Below, one piece after another: positions 62,881 to 64,000 of a stretch of DNA of 64,000 nucleotides. The notes beneath the pieces are model-generated. The model saw only the letters and a program-made list of their open reading frames with translations, ran no database searches and had not been told where the DNA came from. Position 1 is the stretch's first letter; each line of letters begins with the position of its first letter. A program made the position numbers and the translations under genes. This DNA comes from Physcomitrium patens (lineage: Eukaryota > Streptophyta > Bryopsida > Funariales > Funariaceae), in NCBI RefSeq assembly GCF_000002425.4, contig NC_037261.1:7244701-7308700 (forward strand). The letters run 5' to 3'.

Positions 62881-63470
62881 TTTTTACTGCTATTACCAAA
62901 CCTGATTTCTCTCATATTGCTACTTCTACAGTCTTTTATTTGTATGTATATTTTATTTAATTATTTAGTGACGCAACAAAGGTGAATTGTGTGCAAGGTC
63001 TGTAAGGCATGGTTGTGATTTTATGGCTGAGATATGAATCATCAATGTTTTTAGTACTATTTCATAAATTTGGATGTATAAAGTTATTTTTGTAACTTAA
63101 GTCATTTCAAACAACCCACACTTGTTTTTCATCTTCCTTCCATGCATAGTGTCTTTCTTCTTGTAGAGAAGAGTTACAACCTTTACTTCACTACAACTAT
63201 TATCTAAAATTTACTATATCTTTAGAAACTTTCAACTTTAGGATTATAAGAATGGAGGTTTTAAAGTTGCAAGACTATTCCCATAATTGTAAGTGGCATT
63301 TATTATTTGATGTATATAACACTGAGTCACTTTGGGATAGTGTGTATTTTACTTGATGGTTGATCTAATAGTTAGTTTGTAGGTACATGTCATGAAGTTG
63401 CCTTTGACTTTAAGTAATATTGTCCTATTATATGTGTGTATATATCTATAGTTGTGAGATATCTAATTAA

Positions 63471-63506
<36 letters not shown>

Positions 63507-64000
63507 AAGAATCAAGTATAGGATTTATAATTGATAAATCAAAATTATTTTAAGTTGCATATTGAGTGACAATTTTTGTGCATTTAAATGGTTACTTCAA
63601 CAATTGAAATAGAAGCAAACATAAAAATACAAAAGTAAATAAATTGGTATAGAGTGTATTAGGCTACTAAATGTGTAGAATATTTTTGGTATTTCTTGTG
63701 AATCCAAAATAGTATTAAAAATAAAATAAGATGATAATAATTAGAAATTTTTATTCCACCTTAAATCAAGTAACTTGTAGTTGTATAGTATAATTGGTAG
63801 AATTAATCAAATAAGTGAGCATTAATTAATTAATTAATAAGTATATTAAAAAATAAACATTATTAAAAATATATAAATTTGATATTCTTAATTATATTTG
63901 GCAAGAAATTTTTTATGCAAGTTAAAAGATATTATAATATTGATTTAATCTACTTGAGTGGAATTTCATTGAATTAAATATACCTAAGTATTGATGTAAA
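62881..64000. other. AT-rich spacer to the window end
   Basis: No coding signal. An (AT)n tract lies at about 63475–63503 and (TTAA)n near 63822–63838. Confidence 0.65.

Overview
The window is nuclear DNA from a land plant. Genes are split by short GT–AG introns, gene bodies are near 50% GC, and the spacers are very AT-rich, full of simple repeats and old LTR retrotransposons. The plant protein families (SRPK kinase, the PP2C group with a Cys-rich tail, a heptahelical PAQR/HHP protein, a PMEI-type pectinesterase) together with CpG/CT-rich leaders suggest a bryophyte, most likely a moss. Sequence reading alone cannot fix the species.

Layout. 1–2.1 kb: GC-balanced DNA with one unrecognised, broken reading frame. 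2.1–10.1 kb: AT-rich spacer with a Ty1/copia RT relic (about 3.9–4.2 kb), the degraded 3' part of a Ty3/gypsy chromovirus (6.5–9.2 kb) and a small inverted-repeat element (9.3–9.5 kb). 10.1–13.4 kb: an intact SR-protein kinase gene behind a microsatellite-rich leader. 13.4–24.3 kb: spacer with a second small inverted-repeat element, a 1.5 kb TIR element and a 3.4 kb stretch of gene-like composition in which I find no coherent gene. 24.3–30.2 kb: a PP2C phosphatase gene (8 coding exons) with a long GC-rich leader. 31.8–35.2 kb: a PAQR/HHP membrane protein gene on the minus strand, convergent with the phosphatase gene. 36.4–58.9 kb: three nested LTR retrotransposons, A (chromovirus) containing B (Athila/Tat-like) containing C (a divergent Ty3/gypsy element). 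60.7–62.4 kb: a decayed pectinesterase gene on the minus strand. The window ends in AT-rich spacer.

How it fits together. The three intact genes are ordinary single-copy-style plant genes (splicing-factor kinase, protein phosphatase, seven-helix membrane protein) with no sign of a shared pathway. The most informative structure is the retrotransposon nest. LTR ends, primer-binding sites, a 5-bp target duplication and the protein frame broken by insertion give the order A, then B, then C. A small family of related inverted-repeat elements also recurs at four places. I found no CRISPR array, operon, rRNA gene or credible tRNA gene.
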